A DNA stretch of 64,000 nucleotides from Anadara kagoshimensis (GCA_021292105.1 JACFYK010000023.1:434001-498000); one strand, 5' to 3'. Positions 1-11,667 are shown, numbered from the stretch's first letter. Made by a program: numbers and translations. The notes: generated from the sequence alone by a model not told the origin.

Positions 1-149
1 CACAGAATTGTCTGTATTTCAACCGAGTTGATTCAAGACTTGAAATTTAAATCTCGTAAGATTATTGCCAAACAAAGATTTTACTAAAATTCAAATGAAC
101 ACATCAAATTCAAACTATTATTTCAACAATTATCAACGTAATATTGTTT

Positions 150-238
150 GTAAAAATACCGGTATTCAAACACTTTACCACGGTATTACCAGTACCTTGT
201 CAGTACCACGGTATACCGGTAATACCGCACACCACTAG
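150..238 (-). repeat. hAT-like transposon terminus (tentative)
   Basis: Read on the minus strand, the segment begins CTAGTGGTGTGCGGTATTAC and continues through several overlapping CCGGTA/TACCGG palindromes. A GTGGTGTGCGGTA end followed by CCGGTATACCGG motifs resembles terminal inverted repeats of hAT-type elements. No matching opposite end was found, so it is a solo end or a fragment running off the window. Confidence 0.3.
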
Positions 239-240
239 CC

Positions 241-1360
241 TCTACATTTCTAATGACAGACAAACTATGTCTACCCTGGGCCCTCAACAAAATGTATAAA
301 TAAGGGGATTGTACTACAGGTCTTCACCCACATGTTTGGGCAAATGTAAGTCCAGTCATACATTTACAACTTTGTTATATCAATCTTTTTCATAATCAAT
401 AAAACTGTATTTATTTTTGTTATTTTTAGTCTTGGACAAACCTGCATCATATTGCTGGGGTTCTTTTCGACTTGAATCCGCAAATAAAAGTGGATTGACA
501 TCATGCACATCTCTACCTTGTACATTGAATATTACCAGTAAAACAACAGAAATTGAACTAAAGCTTATTGACGAAATTGTTATCAAGAAATCAAGGCACA
601 GGAAATGTAAGAATGCAATCAAATAGGGTAATTTTTTTACATAATGGAGATCTATGCAAGAATTCTATAGTCATCCAAATGTGGCTTATGAGACACTATT
701 AGTAACACTGGTATACTAATTAAGATTTAAAATCATATATACCTGGTCATTTATGGTATAAGTGACAATTTTCAAAAGGCTCATCCAGATTCCATTATGA
801 GAGGTTTTGGTAACTCTGATACTCATCTTATGGAATCCCAATCCAAATTAAATGTTTCAACCCTTGTTTAAGCATGCCCAATGCATTAAGGGAGTTAAGT
901 GCCTACATGTAGGCCAAGGCCCAATGTGCAGACATTGCTTACACTAATTTTGATGCAGATGCCAGTAGTGGTATTGGAGTGAGGAGTAAGAAAGGGTCGA
1001 TGGCTGAAGCCAGAGGAAGAACGTTTGTATGTCTTTGATTTCAAAATGCAGTTTTCACTGTAATCTGAAATGAAAGGAAGTAAACTAAAGAAGTACACTG
1101 ATACATCTTCCATAGAAACAGACATATTGTGTCATCACAAAGATATATTACATAGGTAATGATTTGACATTGATGTTTGAGTTTTTATGTGATGATTATA
1201 ATATATAACTATGACAAAAGTACCTGTAACAAAAATATATTTGTGTTAAATACCATTTTATCATCAAAATATCAAAAACTGCATCAAAACTGATGACCAA
1301 ATAAGAAAGTTATAGCGGTTTAAAGGCCTTGAATTTGGCCTTTTCTGGGTAGCTGTAAGT
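241..1360. other. No recognised gene
   Basis: AT-rich sequence. An open frame at 417-626 (plus) follows a pyrimidine-rich stretch ending in TAG at about 430, so a short exon is possible, but the peptide (it contains SYCWGSFRLESANKSG) matches no family I know and its 3' end has no convincing donor. Nothing else is supported. Confidence 0.4.
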
Positions 1361-1364
1361 GAAA

Positions 1365-1680
1365 CATCTCCATATCGAGTCTGATCCTTGTGTGACGTCA
1401 CTTAAGTAACCTTTGTAGTAACTAACATGGTAGACAGTACTAATAATGCTGATATAGTGACGTATAAAACGACTCATATCGAGGCTGATCCGTGTGTGAC
1501 GTCATTTAAGTAACCTTTGTAGTAACTAACATGGTAGACAGTACTAATAATGCTGATATAGTGACGTATAAAACGACTCATATCGAGGCTGATCCGTGTG
1601 TGACGTCACTTAAGTAACCTTTGTAGTAAGTAACATGGTAGACAGTACTAATAATGCTGATATAGTGACGTATTATATGA
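1365..1680 (+). repeat. 104-bp tandem triplication, each unit with a TGACGTCA site
   Basis: Three near-identical units of 104 bp; the TGTGAC landmark falls at 1391, 1495 and 1599. Each contains the palindromic cAMP-response-element core TGACGTCA and the string AACATGGTAGACAGTACTAA. The third unit diverges after about 1670, where a longer open frame begins. High identity between units suggests recent duplication. Confidence 0.85.
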
Positions 1681-1940
1681 TAAATGGACAAAAAAATAAC
1701 GACTCTTACGTTCACTTGTATATGTTAAATGATTCTTCATGCGTTTGGGAAGAAACAGACAACCTTAAATTGATGAAATCTGCATTCAGTTGTATTTATT
1801 TGATCCAGAAACAGACAAATACACTGAACAAACTGTGTGGAGACCCAGAATTTCTTAATTTTAGCCTCGACATAAACAGATGCGAGGAGTTTTATTTTAT
1901 CAAATATACTAAAATTAATCGTCACTTGTTAAAACTTTAA
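1635..1940 (+). CDS. Hypothetical 101-residue ORF starting in the tandem repeat
   Basis: The frame opens at an ATG inside the third 104-bp unit and ends at TAA 1938-1940. The product has no signal peptide, membrane helix or family motif that I recognise; it contains DSYVHLYMLNDSSCVWEE and cysteines in its second half. The same ATG is present in the two upstream units, but there the frame is different or short. It may be a terminal exon, a transposon remnant or chance. I favour chance or remnant. Confidence 0.18.
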   Translation: MVDSTNNADIVTYYMINGQKNNDSYVHLYMLNDSSCVWEETDNLKLMKSAFSCIYLIQKQTNTLNKLCGDPEFLNFSLDINRCEEFYFIKYTKINRHLLKL

Positions 1941-1972
1941 AATAAATTTTAATATTAACCTCTTCCCGTTCC

Positions 1973-1994
1973 TACCGGTACAATTGTACCGGTA
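1973..1994. repeat. Perfect 22-bp palindrome
   Basis: TACCGGTA, CAATTG, TACCGGTA read identically on both strands. It sits just after a CTTCCCGTTC string whose complement also ends the repeats near 12715 and 34128, so it is probably a transposon end rather than a regulatory site. Confidence 0.7.
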
Positions 1995-2019
1995 AGCATA
2001 TTTTTAGCCTATGCGTCAT

Positions 2020-3130
2020 GGAAAAGCTGCGATAACTTGGATATTTTTAAAGAGATTTTCTCGCGGGATATCTCATTAGAAACGGCATAACATACAGAAA
2101 ACAATGGTATAAATGAACCAATTTGAATGTTAATGAAAAATCTTTAGTTTAATATGCCGACAAAGAAATATTTTCTTCACTTTTCATGAGAGAATCGCAA
2201 TTTTACTTAGATTTAGAAAAAAATTACTCACTTCGCCATTATTTCAAAAATAAGAGACAGATTTCAAAAACTTGTATATTACGATATTCACAAGAATTTA
2301 CGGGTTTTAACAATATAATTTTCATTTTAAAAAAATTCAACAGCCGGGTCATAACAACCGAAATTATAGAACGGTCATATTTTCCAAGGTTGAAATTTTA
2401 GGCTACACGGTCGGAAAATGGAAAAAAAAAATTGTTGAATTTTTCTTATAAATGAAACCTCAAATAGGGAAAACAAAACCCAGATACCAAACATTCATCA
2501 ATTTCTCTTTCATTTGATACAATTTTGAATAGGTTGCACCGTCTTGATCACATTTGAATCGCCGTGTGAAGTTGCAACCCTGACGCAAATTTTCAGAAAA
2601 TATGGAAAAATGGCCCATTTACGTTATGCAACTTTCTTGTATATGCTGCGTATCGTGTTGTTTTAAGATTACCACAATTCTGTAATATTCTATAAATCTG
2701 AGAAAAAATCATACCAAAATAAACAGAATTTATTATATTATCATTTTATGTAAAGAAAACGTCGGTCTTTGATCACTTTTGAGACAGTTCATTGAAAAGA
2801 AAATTGACCATTTTCAGTAAAGAACTTCCTCAGTACACTGCGGGATTTGTCTAAGAAATGGATCATTGTCGTGTGTGTGGGATGAAAAAAAAATTCAATA
2901 CAATAACAATAGAATAATATTTTTCTTAAATAATGACAAGAATAATGTTGTTTTAAGGGTATTATGTGGGCATAACGATGGGAAACTCTGTATATATAGA
3001 ATGTGTCGACCGCACGTATTCTACTACGTCCGTAACACCTTTTATAAATAAACAAAAAATAGGGGTCAGATATTAGACCGCTGTTTGAAAAGATTTTGTG
3101 TTCACTACGACAATAAAATACCAGTCAAAC
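2020..3130 (+). repeat. Dispersed repeat R, copy 1 (uninterrupted)
   Basis: The stretch is clearly similar to 29150-29825 plus 32400-32560. Shared landmarks, in order, are CATAACAACC.AAATTATAGA, ACGCAA.TTT.AGAAAAT, GCCACAATTCTGTAATATTC-like text, and near the end ATTAGAC.G.TGTTTGAAAA. The second copy is split by another element. Short frames at 2186-2401 and 2866-3051 do not amount to a protein; the latter holds CRVC and LCIYRMC and could be a decayed zinc-binding transposase tail, which is weak. Confidence 0.65.
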
Positions 3131-3179
3131 TGTTATATAAAATCTCAATCAGTTACAGTAAAAGCAGTATGTAAAATGC

Positions 3180-3262
3180 TTATGGGACCATTGTGGTAAT
3201 GGGATTAGCCTTCAAACTCAGGACCTCTCACAGCTTAACCTGTGAATTTGATGGACCAAGCA
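3180..3262 (+). repeat. tRNA-like SINE head, degenerate
   Basis: A box-A-like GTGGTAATGGGATTAGCC is followed about 50 bases later by a box-B-like CCTGTGAATTTGATGG. The text ACCAAGC.A after it recurs at 32600-32690. The cloverleaf is not intact, so it is a SINE fragment, not a tRNA gene. Confidence 0.4.
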
Positions 3263-3263
3263 A

Positions 3264-3410
3264 GTGTCATATACCATTTTTTGAATTTAATCATAATTAA
3301 TTTAATATATTTTATATAATAATTTTATATATTTAATGAATTTTATATATTGTCATATACCATTTTTTGAATGTATTTTATGATTAAATTCAAAAAATGG
3401 TATATGACAC
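3264..3410. repeat. Foldback element, 33-bp perfect arms
   Basis: The left arm starts GTGTCATATACCATTTTTTG at 3264 and its exact complement ends at 3410. The loop is AT-rich and contains a third partial copy of the arm (about 3352-3372). Confidence 0.85.
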
Positions 3411-4950
3411 AAGTGAAAAAGAAACGTGTCCTTGTCGTAGAACTCTAGTGTTCAAACCAATTAGGTATTGCTAGGAAACTTTTTTTTTTCAAAATAAACC
3501 TTATTAACTCTAATTGATAGCAAGACCATTACAAAAAACGAATGTAAATTGTTTTCTTGGGTACGGATTGTCTCGGTTTGGGTACGGGGTGTCTTGGGTT
3601 CTAATTGTCTCATTATGGGTTCGAGTTGTCCTGCGTGCGATTTGTATTGGGCACGAGAGGTCGATTTGAATGGTTGATTCAGCACTAATTCGTTAGCTTA
3701 GTGTTAAACTTTCGACAGGCATGTACTATAAGTTTTACAGTACTCATGTCTCACCAATACACACCTTTCAACGACTTGTTATTTTGTATTTTGAAAAAAG
3801 TTTAAAATAAAATCGCAGTCTCATCAAGTAATTGTTTTTGCAAAATGTAGGTATTATGAGAGAAAGAGAGAGAGAGAGAGAGTTTAATTCCAGCAGAGCA
3901 GTTTCCAATTCAAACCAACAAAGTTCCACGAGAGTTTCTCTAGAAAACTACGGATACGAACATATCAGGAGAAATTAAAGTCATTCAGACATTTTCACTT
4001 TTCGATCGAAAACTGGTTAGACACGATCTCTTTGAATAATTGACCTTGGTCATGAATAATTTCATCAACATAAAATTTTCAATTTGTGTATTTATTTCGT
4101 TCAATTTTTCTGTAGATTGATCTGTAGAAAGCATAAAATTAAATTCGCCGAAAATTTCATGTTGATAATAAGTACATTTCTGACCAGTTAGAATTTTTTT
4201 TTTTGATACATAAACTATCTGAAGCACGAACCTGGTCCGACTGGGAAACTTTATAAACTACACGCAGAAAATCAGTTGTTTTCTCCGGAAATTTGAAATC
4301 GCAGTCAAACTGGTCCGCGAAGTTCTACTCCCAACTTTGAACGAACGCTGATTATTTTACGACCTAATGTGTGCAGTTAGTGATTTGAACTACCGACTTA
4401 TGTTACTTAAACATACAGGGAAAAAGTAATTCAATACATATGATCTTTAGAATTTAGAAAATCAAAGCATTAAGTTCTGAATTTCAAATCATGTGGGAGT
4501 ATATGTATGTCCCTAGATCCACCACAGCAGACAACTGCTTTTGTATAGGACCTTTACTATATCAAATTATATAATATTAAGTATAAGAGGCCCTATACTG
4601 AAATAAATGTCTGCCTATATAAGCTACCCATTTGAGCCGCTTTGCTATGTAATGAAAAAAATTAATATTAATAAGAGCCAGATGAACAGATAAAAATGCA
4701 TCTATATGAATAAACGCATGGTACAGTTGATTTCAGATTATCCATGTGAATTTTGACCCATGTGGGACCCCTATATGTAGTAACTACCACAAATGTAGTA
4801 ACAGACACAAATGTAATAAAATTGTGCCACATATGTAGTATCGTATAATAATAAATACATGTACCCTACTAAAATCTGCCAGGTAAGGATACAACCCTAC
4901 TAGGAAAGTGGGTAGTGACTGTTCTTTCGCCAAGTAATGCCTAGTGCATT
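3411..4950. other. No gene; low-complexity and degenerate repeats
   Basis: At 3555-3655 there is a degenerate tandem of about 20 bp with TGGGTACGG/TTGTCT text. A GA microsatellite lies at 3859-3883. At 4775-4850 the phrase ACAAATGTAGTAAC-like is repeated. No protein-coding evidence was seen on either strand. Confidence 0.5.
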
Positions 4951-4954
4951 ACGA

Positions 4955-5152
4955 AATAAAAGTCACGATTCTTTCGGATGGGAACTTAAAATAAACGAGG
5001 TCCTGTGTCACGATAGGCTTGGCACGCTAAAAAACCCTGCTACATAATCCATTCAGCGCAACACACAGGCAACATTTCTGCACCTTTGCTTATAGCAGGT
5101 GACGTCTCGATGTGAGTAAAATATTCTTGACTGGGACGTTAAACACCACCAC
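4955..5152 (+). repeat. Molluscan SINE body and 3' tail
   Basis: The order CTTTCGGATGGGAACTTAAA, GAGGTCCTGTGTCACGATAG, GGCACGCTAAAAAACCCT, GGTGACGTCTCGATGTGAGT and GGGACGTTAAACACC matches a SINE layout I know to be abundant in bivalves. Related minus-strand copies lie at 15190-15520 and 28125-28340. Confidence 0.65.
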
Positions 5153-5195
5153 TTACCTCTAAAACACAGCGATGATACCATACACAAGAAGAAAA

Positions 5196-5386
5196 GTCAC
5201 CTTTAAGGATCCTTAAAGCCCCCTTAAAGACTCATTAAATGGGGCTTTAAGGATCTTTAAGGGGTCTTTAAGGACCTTAAATGTGTCTTTAAGGTCTCTT
5301 TAAGGACATCCTTAAAGATCCTTAATGGAACTGAAATTTTAAGGATCTTTAAGGCGGCTTTAAGGATCTTTAAGGATTCGTTTAAT
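5196..5386. repeat. TTTAAGGATC palindrome-rich element, copy 1
   Basis: The 190 bp are built almost wholly from TTTAAGGATC and its complement GATCCTTAAA with short spacers, giving many possible hairpins. The segment around TTAATGGAACTGAAATTTTA (about 5322) appears inverted in the second copy at 11668-11858, so these are two copies of one element in opposite orientation. Confidence 0.75.
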
Positions 5387-5491
5387 AAACACAGAAAACA
5401 AAATTTCTTTACATTTTTTTAAATTTTAAATTTATATAAATGTGATGTTAAATATAATTATTTAACTTATTATACTCTTACACTGTTTTTA

Positions 5492-7522
5492 GCTCACCTG
5501 ACCGAAGGTCATGTGAGCTTATGGCATAGCGCAGCGTGTGTATGTGCGTGTGTGCGTGTGTGCGTGTGTGCGTCGTTAACACCTATTTTCGACTTCTCCT
5601 CTGAAACTACCGGACAGTTTTTAATGAAACTTTGTCAGAAGTATATATGGGCCGGTGCAATTCAGATTTGTTCGTGGCGTTGCCATGGCTACCATAACTA
5701 GGTCAAGGTGACCTAGGGGTGCAAAAATCTTAAAAAATCTTCTTCTCCGAAAGTACTGATTGGAGAAAAAATCTGATGTGATATTTGACTTCTCTAGGGT
5801 CTTAAGCCTATAGTTTGTTCATTTTGTAAAATTCGGATAAAAAATAGGTTACGCGTTTTTGCGTCAAATTTTGAAAAAATCGTAAAATAGCTTCAAATTG
5901 TTATAACTTGACTATTTGACCAGATAATGACATGGGGTTTTCAGTTTTGACATCTTCTTGTTAGTATCTTCAAAATGAGGTCAAGGTCAATTGTGAAGGT
6001 CGTGACCTAATTTTTTTTACCTCTGATTATAATTATTATCTCGAAAACTATAAACTTTTTGTATAGGCATGTATATTAGAATGTTGTAGGTATTGATACA
6101 ACGATCATTTTGATGTATAGAAAAAGGTCATGGGTTCAAAGGTCAAGGTCACAGATGCGAAACAATACGGAAATGGTTAATTATCTCGAAAACTATAAAC
6201 ATTTTGTATAGGCATGTATATTAGAATGTTGTAGGTATTGATACAACGATCATTTTGATGTATAGAAAAAGGTCATGGGTTCAAAGGTCAAGGTCACAGA
6301 TGTGAAACAATACCGAAATGGTTAATTATCTCGAAAACTATAAACTTTTTGTATAGGCATGTATATTAGAATGTTGTAGGTATTGATACAACGATCATTT
6401 TGATGTATAGAAAAAGGTCATAGGTTCAAAGGTCAAGGTCACAGATGCGAAACAATACCGAAATGGTTAATTATCTCGAAAACTATAAACTTTTTGTATA
6501 GGCATGTATATTAGAATGTTGTAGGTATTGATACAAAGATCATTTTGATGTATAGAAAAAGGTCATGGGTTCAAAGGTCAAGGTCACAGATGTGAAACAA
6601 TACCGAAATGGTTAATTATCTCGAAAACTATAAACTTTTTGTATAGGCATGTATAATAGAATGTTGTAGGTATTGATACAACAATCATTTTGATGTATAG
6701 AAAAAGGTCATGGGTTCAAAGGTCAAGGTCACAGATGCGAAACAATACCGAAATGGTTAAATATCTCGAAAACTATAAACATTTTGTATAGGCATGTATA
6801 TTAGAATGTTGTAGGTATTGATACAACGATCATTTTGATGTATAGAAAAAGGTCATGGGTTCAAAGGTCAAGGTCACAGATGTGAAACAATACTGAAATG
6901 GTTAATTATCTCGAAAACTATAAACTTTTTGTATAGGCATGTATATTAGAATGTTGTAGATATTGATACAACGATCATTTTGATGTATAGAAAAAGGTCA
7001 TGGGTTCAAAGGTCAAGGTCACAGATGCGAAACAATACCGAAATGGTTAATTATCTCGAAAACTATAAACTTTTTGTATAGGCATGTATATTAGAATGTT
7101 GTAGGTATTGATACAACAATCATTTTGATGTATAGAAAAAGGTCATGGGTTCAAAGGTCAAGGTCACAGATGTGAAACAATACCGAAATGGTAATTATCT
7201 CGAAAACTATAAACTTTTTGTATAGGCATGTATATTAGAATGTTGTAGGTATCGATTCAATGATCATTTTGATGTATAGAAAAAGGTCATGGGTTCCAAG
7301 GTCAAGGTCACAGATGTGAAACAATACTGAAATGGTTAATTACCTTGAAAACTATTAACTTTTTGTATAGGCATGTATACTAGAATGTTGTAGGTATTGA
7401 TACAACAGTTATCATGATGAAAAAAAAAGTCATTGGGGTTTAGTATTTATGTTTTCTTTAAATCTATCAGCTAGCCATTAGTTATCAGGTGAGCGTATCA
7501 GGCCCATAGGCCTCTTGTTATT
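5492..7522 (+). mobile_element. Pearl-like (Helentron-type non-autonomous) element
   Basis: The left arm opens with the hairpin AGCTCACCTGACCGAAGGTC...GTGAGCT, followed by a GTGCGT-rich stretch and GACTTCT text. The core is a 145-bp tandem array (6041-7430). The right arm reads ATCAGGTGAGCG, then a small hairpin AGGCCCATAGGCCT, then CTTGTT. Arm-tandem core-arm with subterminal hairpins is the layout of the oyster pearl family, which is linked to Helentrons. There is no coding sequence. Related degenerate elements lie at 29826-32390 and 36800-39060 on the other strand. Family naming is inferred from structure. Confidence 0.65.
6041..7430 (+). repeat. 145-bp tandem array, about ten units
   Basis: The landmark TCGAAAACTATAAAC recurs at 6041, 6186, 6331, 6476, 6621, 6766, 6911, 7056 and 7200, then in a diverged form near 7345. 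Spacing is 145 bp, with one 144-bp unit caused by a lost base. Units differ by only a few bases. Most carry GGGTTCAAAGGTCAAGGTCA, which contains nuclear-receptor half-sites arranged as DR1-like and DR0 repeats. Confidence 0.92.
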
Positions 7523-7737
7523 TTATTTTATTGTTTTATTTAAAAAAAAATTATTTTATTTTATTTTATTTTTTTATTTATTTATAAAATTTGTAAATTT
7601 ATAAAAAATAAACTTAATTATTTAATCATTTTTCTTTATCAATTTATACTAATTTTGGTTGTTTTGCAAGTAGTCCTGAAATCACAAATAAAGAAGAACA
7701 CATTATTTAACATCATTTATTACAAATTTACTTATCT

Positions 7738-7845
7738 AATTTCGCTCGCAGTGGGACTTGAACTCACTACCCTTGGTTCCCCAGATTACATCCTTTCCTG
7801 ACTCTACATCCTTACCCATTAGGCCACGGAAGACATGAATATGCA
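7738..7845 (-). repeat. tRNA-like SINE head
   Basis: On the minus strand, box A reads GTGGCCTAATGGGTAAGG and box B reads GAGTTCAAGTCCCACT. Spacing is long for a tRNA (over 60 bp), and the arms do not pair as a full cloverleaf. It is therefore a tRNA-derived SINE promoter region rather than a functional tRNA gene. Confidence 0.5.
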
Positions 7846-8694
7846 TGGTATATTTTTAAACTGTATTAGTACCCGGTAGCCTAAGGATCACGTGACTAGC
7901 TCTAAATCTTTCAGATTTAATAATAAAATATATAAATAAAATGTTTTACTCCATTTAAAAAATATTTTATTATTATTATTATTATTATTATAGTTTGCTC
8001 TTTCATTCTTGAGAGGAATAATTTTTAGGTTAATTTAACTGACTTAAGATTTCTGATCAAAGGAAGACGGGCATATCAAACCTTTACCTGTAATACACTT
8101 ATTTATCTGACTGGCAAACATCACTTTTATAAAGATCAATTATCGATCAGATATCCATTCCTATTTGTATAATCTTAATCATACTACTGCTTTTTTATTA
8201 AAATATTTCAATAATTCTTGAAATTAAAACAATAATTTTAAGTAAATTTTATTTAAAATTGTCTTTTATAATTTAGTTACATTTTTGTTGTAATACCAAT
8301 ACTTATTTCCTTGTTTGATAAACAACTATAATATTGTACCAGCGACATTTAATAATCTGTACAAAATGGAAGGACGAGTTTTAATGATAATTTGTTATAA
8401 TCTTAATCTATCCTTCAAAATCTCGCATTTAACTTAAATGACTGTTTTATGAGGGAAACAGTGAGAATGTTAAATAAAATAATTTCAGAAATTAATTCAA
8501 TTCACGGTGAGAGAGAGAGAGAGGGAGAGAGAGAGAGAAAAAAGGGGGTGCACATGTTAAACATTATAATAATAGTACTCTTTACAAATTGAAACAGTAG
8601 AACTAGCGACATTTCCTACTGTTATAAATCTTGTAAAACTGTTTAAAAAAATATTACCAATGTCATACTCAAAAGCGGATCCGAGTGAATAGTC
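7846..8694. other. No gene; AT-rich, ATT and GA microsatellites
   Basis: ATT repeats lie at 7966-7992 and an interrupted GA tract at 8509-8540. No open frame of note and no recognised motif. Confidence 0.5.
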
Positions 8695-8810
8695 ACTACC
8701 CTTTTTCAAGTTTTGGATCAGACCCGGCCAGAGACCAAACCCGCGACCTTCCACTTCTGAAGCGGACAGTCGACACTCTACCGAGCTGGCTGCTACCGAA
8801 GTGGAAGGTC
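8695..8810 (-). repeat. tRNA-headed SINE fragment
   Basis: On the minus strand, AGCCAGCTCGGTAGAGTGTC resembles box A and GAAGGTCGCGGGTTTGGTCT resembles box B, followed by GGCCGGGTCTGATCC. This text is typical of bivalve tRNA-derived SINEs. The GAAGTGGAAGGTC string occurs on both sides of the head (plus strand at about 8797; minus strand reading from about 8754), giving a small inverted repeat. Confidence 0.55.
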
Positions 8811-9186
8811 TCCTTCCTCCCCTTTTTCCACACTTGTTTAAAATTATCTATATGACATCCATCTGAACATTCAAGTTAATTTTATTATATTAATTAAATT
8901 ATTACATTATTATACTAAATAATCAGTATAATGGTGCAACACACAAGAATCCTTTTTACCAGAAAATAGCACTTATCATTTTAGATTTGTTCCATAAAGC
9001 CAATAACGGACGGATAGAATAAAAAGTCAAATGAGATGGAATTTATCTATTAAAACCAATTAAAAATAAAAAAGAAATTGTACAAAAAATGTACAAAAAT
9101 TGGGACTTTTATATGAAAATAGGACTTTGCGCTATAAAAATATACAAAAAGATAATCTTATGTGCTAAAAATGTACCATTCTAATT

Positions 9187-9239
<53 letters not shown>

Positions 9240-10490
9240 GGGCCCTGACCCTTAGTCCCAATATTCATTTATGATTAATGGAATCACTCTTTATGGAATC
9301 TGTCCTTGAATAAGAATTATTTTTGAAGTACTGATAACAGCCCAGTTTAAAATTCATGCTTTCTGACAAGACAGAAGTGTCTTAATTAGTATTACTAATT
9401 AACGTCATTTACTAATACTAACTGGGTTCTTTCATGCCTAAGTGATCAGGTAAATAACATTATCACCTAAGACTGGTCAGCACTACCTGAATTCTTTCAT
9501 ACCTCAGCGAACTGGTACATTACATCATCCTCTGATTGCAATTACCTACCTATTCACGAATTAATTAATCAGTACCACTAATTAACTGGTCCATCCACTG
9601 GTTGCTTGACAATTTGCGGTAAGCGAGAGAGAAAAAAGTCGGAAAGCAGGGGCAAATGTTGGGATGCCCCCCTCCCCGCCCACCTACCTCCATCCCGCTG
9701 GATCTGACACTGCATGATTTACCATTTTTGAATTATTTTTAAACAGAACGAAAAAAGTACGACACTGCAAATCCAAATTCTCTCTCCTCTCTCTCTCTCT
9801 TTCTCTCCTAGATATGACAATATTCCAACGTCAGCTGCAGACTGCTAATATCTTTTTGTGTTTGAACAACACCATTTGATTTATTTCTGGAGAAAACTTT
9901 TTTACTTTTTTCTCAACATAATCAGGATAACGGGATAGCAGAGTATAGAGTTTCATTCCTGTGTCAAGATTATTTCACTTATATCATTATTTGATTCAAT
10001 GAATAAGAATTCTAGAATGGCCAAGAATGTAAAATCTGAGCGAACTGACAAATTTTCTGAGATTATGGCCTGTCCCAGTTTAATATTTTGTCAGTTTGTA
10101 ACAAAATTGTATAGTCTTGTGTAGAGACTTTAAGTTCAAGGATATTGAAAGAAATCGAAGTGCATTGAGATTAGAACCAATATTCGACAAGCGAGTTTTC
10201 TCACACTAGATTTTACCTAAAGATGTGAACCAAGACAGTGAGATCAAGATTTTGCTAGTTATATTGAGGCTGTCAGTTCTAGGATTATTAATGAAACGGA
10301 AACACACAGAGAACCCCATTTTCGGCAAGAAAACAAATTAAAACGATAATTAACTTAAAATAAATGCCGATGATATAAATGTTTTTTTCTTTTAATTGTT
10401 TCATTATAAATCACAACTTTATTAGCCCGAAATTCGTTAACTTGGATTGCGGACCTATTCTATGATTAGAAAATCATGCTTATAGTTTTC
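8811..10490. other. No gene; CT microsatellites
   Basis: CT tracts lie at 9188-9239 and 9779-9811. At 9420-9545 two imperfect copies of a roughly 75-bp phrase around TTCTTTCATGCCTAAGTGA / TTCTTTCATACCTCAGCGA are seen. At 10225-10335 there is a fragment related to 36651-36740 (CAGTTCTAGGATTATTA...GAAACGG). No coding evidence. Confidence 0.5.
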
Positions 10491-10532
10491 GCTTGTGGGA
10501 AAAAGTTCCGATAGACAACTCTCAGCTCCGAG

Positions 10533-10536
<4 letters not shown>

Positions 10537-10568
<32 letters not shown>

Positions 10569-10676
10569 AACAACTTGATCAGAGAATACAAGTTATTTTA
10601 CTGGATCAATTGAGAAATTATTACATGAAGAAGATAGTGCAAATGAATCTACCAGTTTTGTCTATGAAATTGTGGT

Positions 10677-10735
<59 letters not shown>

Positions 10736-11561
10736 TATGAGTGTTTATTTATTTATCTGATTATTTATTTATTTATTTATATGATAATTTATTTATTTAT
10801 TTATTTATTTATATGAATGCACATTTCAAGGTCATGAAATAAGAAATATCAAATAATGGTAGTTTAAAAACTGATGATGTACAAGTCTTCGCTCTGCCCT
10901 CTCTCTCTATCTCTCTCTCTCTCTCTCTCTCATATTTCATATACTTATTAAAGTTTTTAAAAATATTTATTTATTTATTTATTTATTTATTTACACACAA
11001 ATAACAATTGGTAAAAAGTATCTAAAGTATCCCTAACATTACTACTCATGTAGATTAATCATCAGATTCCATTAAAATTCAAATCCATCTAGGTAATTAA
11101 AGAGATTAACAACATACGGTAAATTTTTCAGGTAGAATATACTATCGTCTGGTTAAAATGAGTTTGAATTTGCTTCTGTTATCAATTAGTTAGGTAAGTT
11201 GTTGATGAGATACCGGGGAAATGTTTATGATCATCAATTAGGAACCATGATCTGTTTATTACCTATGGGCATAAATCCATAATGATAAATAGTCAAAACT
11301 ACACTTTTTTTTAGTTTAATAAATAAATAAATAAATAAATAATTAATAAATAATTAAATAAGAAGTTGTACATTGAATCAATTTAGAGCTGGTACATAAT
11401 ACTCGGAGCAGTATAGATTATAAATAAAAATAAATAACTAAATAAATAAATAAATTTAATTAATTAATTAATTACTTTGAAAACAATCATGAAATTTTAT
11501 CACCGGACATTTATTTTTAATCGCGTTTTTCTCCAATTATTTTTGTGTAATATATACCAAA

Positions 11562-11597
<36 letters not shown>

Positions 11598-11600
11598 GGT
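10537..11600. repeat. Microsatellite cluster: CT, TTTA and AAAT tracts
   Basis: CT at 10537-10564 and 10897-10931; TTTA at 10674-10735 and 10745-10811, and again at 10965-10993; AAAT at 11318-11345, 11430-11475 and 11560-11597. A plus-strand open frame at 10493-10816 consists mostly of the TTTA tract (Phe-Ile-Tyr-Leu repeats) and is not a gene. Confidence 0.9.
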
Positions 11601-11667
11601 GCATCCTTAGCCAATTCAGGGTGGTTGAAAAAACACCATTATATCATTTAAATACATGTGTATGTCA

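Noticed and set aside
2866..3051. piggyBac-type cysteine-rich tail (CRVC ... LCIYRMC)
   Set aside because: Only a few cysteines fit, the frame is short, and no transposase core is present nearby.
6041..7430. CRISPR array
   Set aside because: The units are directly joined with no variable spacers, and the rest of the window is animal-like with spliced genes.
7738..7845. Functional tRNA gene
   Set aside because: A- and B-box-like motifs exist here and at 3180, 8695, 15465, 32600, 40293 and 56040, but none forms a complete cloverleaf with paired acceptor arms; they fit tRNA-derived SINE heads.
10493..10816. 107-residue plus ORF
   Set aside because: It is mainly the TTTA microsatellite read as Phe-Ile-Tyr-Leu.
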